DNA of 64,000 nt from Methylobacterium sp. E-066 (GTDB taxonomy: Bacteria; Pseudomonadota; Alphaproteobacteria; Rhizobiales; Beijerinckiaceae), in the NCBI RefSeq assembly GCF_022829635.1, contig NZ_JAKSYO010000163.1:1-64000 (forward strand), written 5' to 3'. Positions 63,445 to 64,000 of this stretch are shown here, piece by piece; position 1 is the stretch's first letter, and the number at the start of each line of letters is the position of its first letter. Under the pieces are notes generated by a model. That model saw nothing but the letters and a program-made list of their open reading frames with translations, had not been told where the DNA came from and did no database searches. A program made the translations under genes and the position numbers.

Positions 63445-63591
63445 CCCATCCCCGCCCTCATCCTGAGGCGACGGAGCGCAGCGGAGGCCTCGAAGGAGCC
63501 CTCCAGCCGGCCGCGCGCTCCCTGGAGGGCTCCTTCGAGGCCCAGCGATCTTCGATCGCCGGACACCACAGGATGAGGGGTGGGGGATGGG
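63445..63591. repeat. Intergenic inverted repeat, family B, copy 2
   Basis: The outer arms CCCATCCCCGCCCTCATCCT and AGGATGAGGGGTGGGGGATG are complementary. Inside, CCTCGAAGGAGCCCTCCAG and CTGGAGGGCTCCTTCGAGG form a perfect second stem. It is the relative of the element at 39436. The remaining bases of the 63225-63642 gap hold only the family C unit and presumably the promoter of the sugar transferase. Confidence 0.85.
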
Positions 63592-63642
63592 CTTTCCGTC
63601 TGTCGGAACACCCACCCGCGGGAAAACTGGGCCACAATAATG

Positions 63643-64000
63643 CTATGCCGTGCGCGCCTGCGCGACCTTGCGCGTCTCGACGCTGAGACGCTCCGCGCGG
63701 GCCTGGAACGCCGCTGCGTAACCCGACACGACATCGGCGCCCATCCGCTCCAGCGAGAAGCGCTGGTGGATGGACTCGCTCAGCGCCCGCACCCGCGCGT
63801 TCAGGACGTCCGGGGCTTCGTCGAGCACCCGGCGGATCGCGCCGGCGAGGGCGCCGGCATCGCGGGACGGGACGAGGTCGTCCGCTGCCGGCCCGAAAAT
63901 CTCCGGGATGCCGCCGACCCGGGTGGCGACCAGGGGCTGCGACGCGGCCGCGGCCTCGAGCACGACGTAGGGCAGCGATTCCGCCAGCGACGGGACGACC
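63643..64000 (-). CDS. Glycosyltransferase family 4, C-terminal part
   Basis: The gene runs off the right edge; about 119 C-terminal codons are visible. The GT4 donor-site motif is present: PSLAESLPYVVLEAAAASQ followed by PLVATRVGGIPEIFG, with the conserved glutamates of the E-x7-E type. A helical tail (MGADVVSGYAAAFQARAERL) follows. It is upstream of, and co-directional with, the sugar transferase, 418 bases apart with repeats between. It probably adds a sugar to a polyprenyl-linked intermediate. Confidence 0.88.
   Translation of the reverse strand, partial: VVPSLAESLPYVVLEAAAASQPLVATRVGGIPEIFGPAADDLVPSRDAGALAGAIRRVLDEAPDVLNARVRALSESIHQRFSLERMGADVVSGYAAAFQARAERLSVETRKVAQARTA

Overview
The window is GC-rich alphaproteobacterial chromosome, almost certainly from Methylobacterium/Methylorubrum. 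The evidence is a complete lanthanide-uptake (lut) cluster, a methylofuran-type cofactor operon (mfnB and partners), an MxaD-like protein, and Rhizobiales-type housekeeping neighbourhoods (dgt-argS-SPOR-nagZ-tatABC, tyrS/anmK). I saw no rRNA, tRNA, CRISPR array, transposase or prophage gene. The species cannot be decided from the sequence alone.

Layout. 0-3.9 kb: end of an RND efflux operon followed by two very strong hairpins. 3.9-7.0 kb: a pterin carbinolamine dehydratase and a NitT/TauT-type ABC importer. 7-9.5 kb: a large exported protein and erpA. 9.6-18.1 kb: dgt, a Gly/Tyr-rich secreted protein, argS, a SPOR protein, nagZ and tatABC. 18.4-23.4 kb: tyrS and anmK diverge, followed by a small accessory patch (catalase-like protein, a stand-alone McrB N-terminal domain, a RelE/HigA-type toxin-antitoxin pair). 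23.4-34.3 kb: aroC, ribB, LysE, an HDAC-like amidohydrolase, an L,D-transpeptidase, pccA, two tiny coupled membrane proteins, a FocA-type channel, acyP, DUF599 and DUF3253.

34.2-39.4 kb holds a minus-strand operon epmA-epmB-gst-rraA-like-ydcF, divergent from efp, so the EF-P target and both lysine-modifying enzymes lie side by side. 39.6-46.5 kb is a mixed set: a DUF1624 membrane acyltransferase, a double cold-shock protein, DUF192, a dienelactone hydrolase, a lone receiver domain, a NepR-like peptide and an alpha/beta hydrolase fold lacking its nucleophile.

46.5-61.7 kb is the C1-metabolism core. On the minus strand, an MxaD-like protein is coupled to a YVTN beta-propeller, and a tightly overlapping operon runs DUF2380-mfnB-amino acid kinase-DHPS-like-DUF447. 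This operon probably makes the furan part of methylofuran, the carrier in H4MPT-linked formaldehyde oxidation. Divergent from it on the plus strand is lutABCDEFGH: a periplasmic binding protein, three further exported proteins, an ABC ATPase and permease, another exported protein, and the TonB-dependent receptor that brings lanthanides through the outer membrane for XoxF-type methanol dehydrogenases. No lanmodulin gene follows lutH. A small two-cysteine exported protein resembling LutD in layout sits there instead. The window ends with an exopolysaccharide-initiating sugar transferase and part of a glycosyltransferase.

Several families of intergenic inverted repeats (REP-like) are scattered through the window. 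Two copies of one family lie inside the lut cluster.
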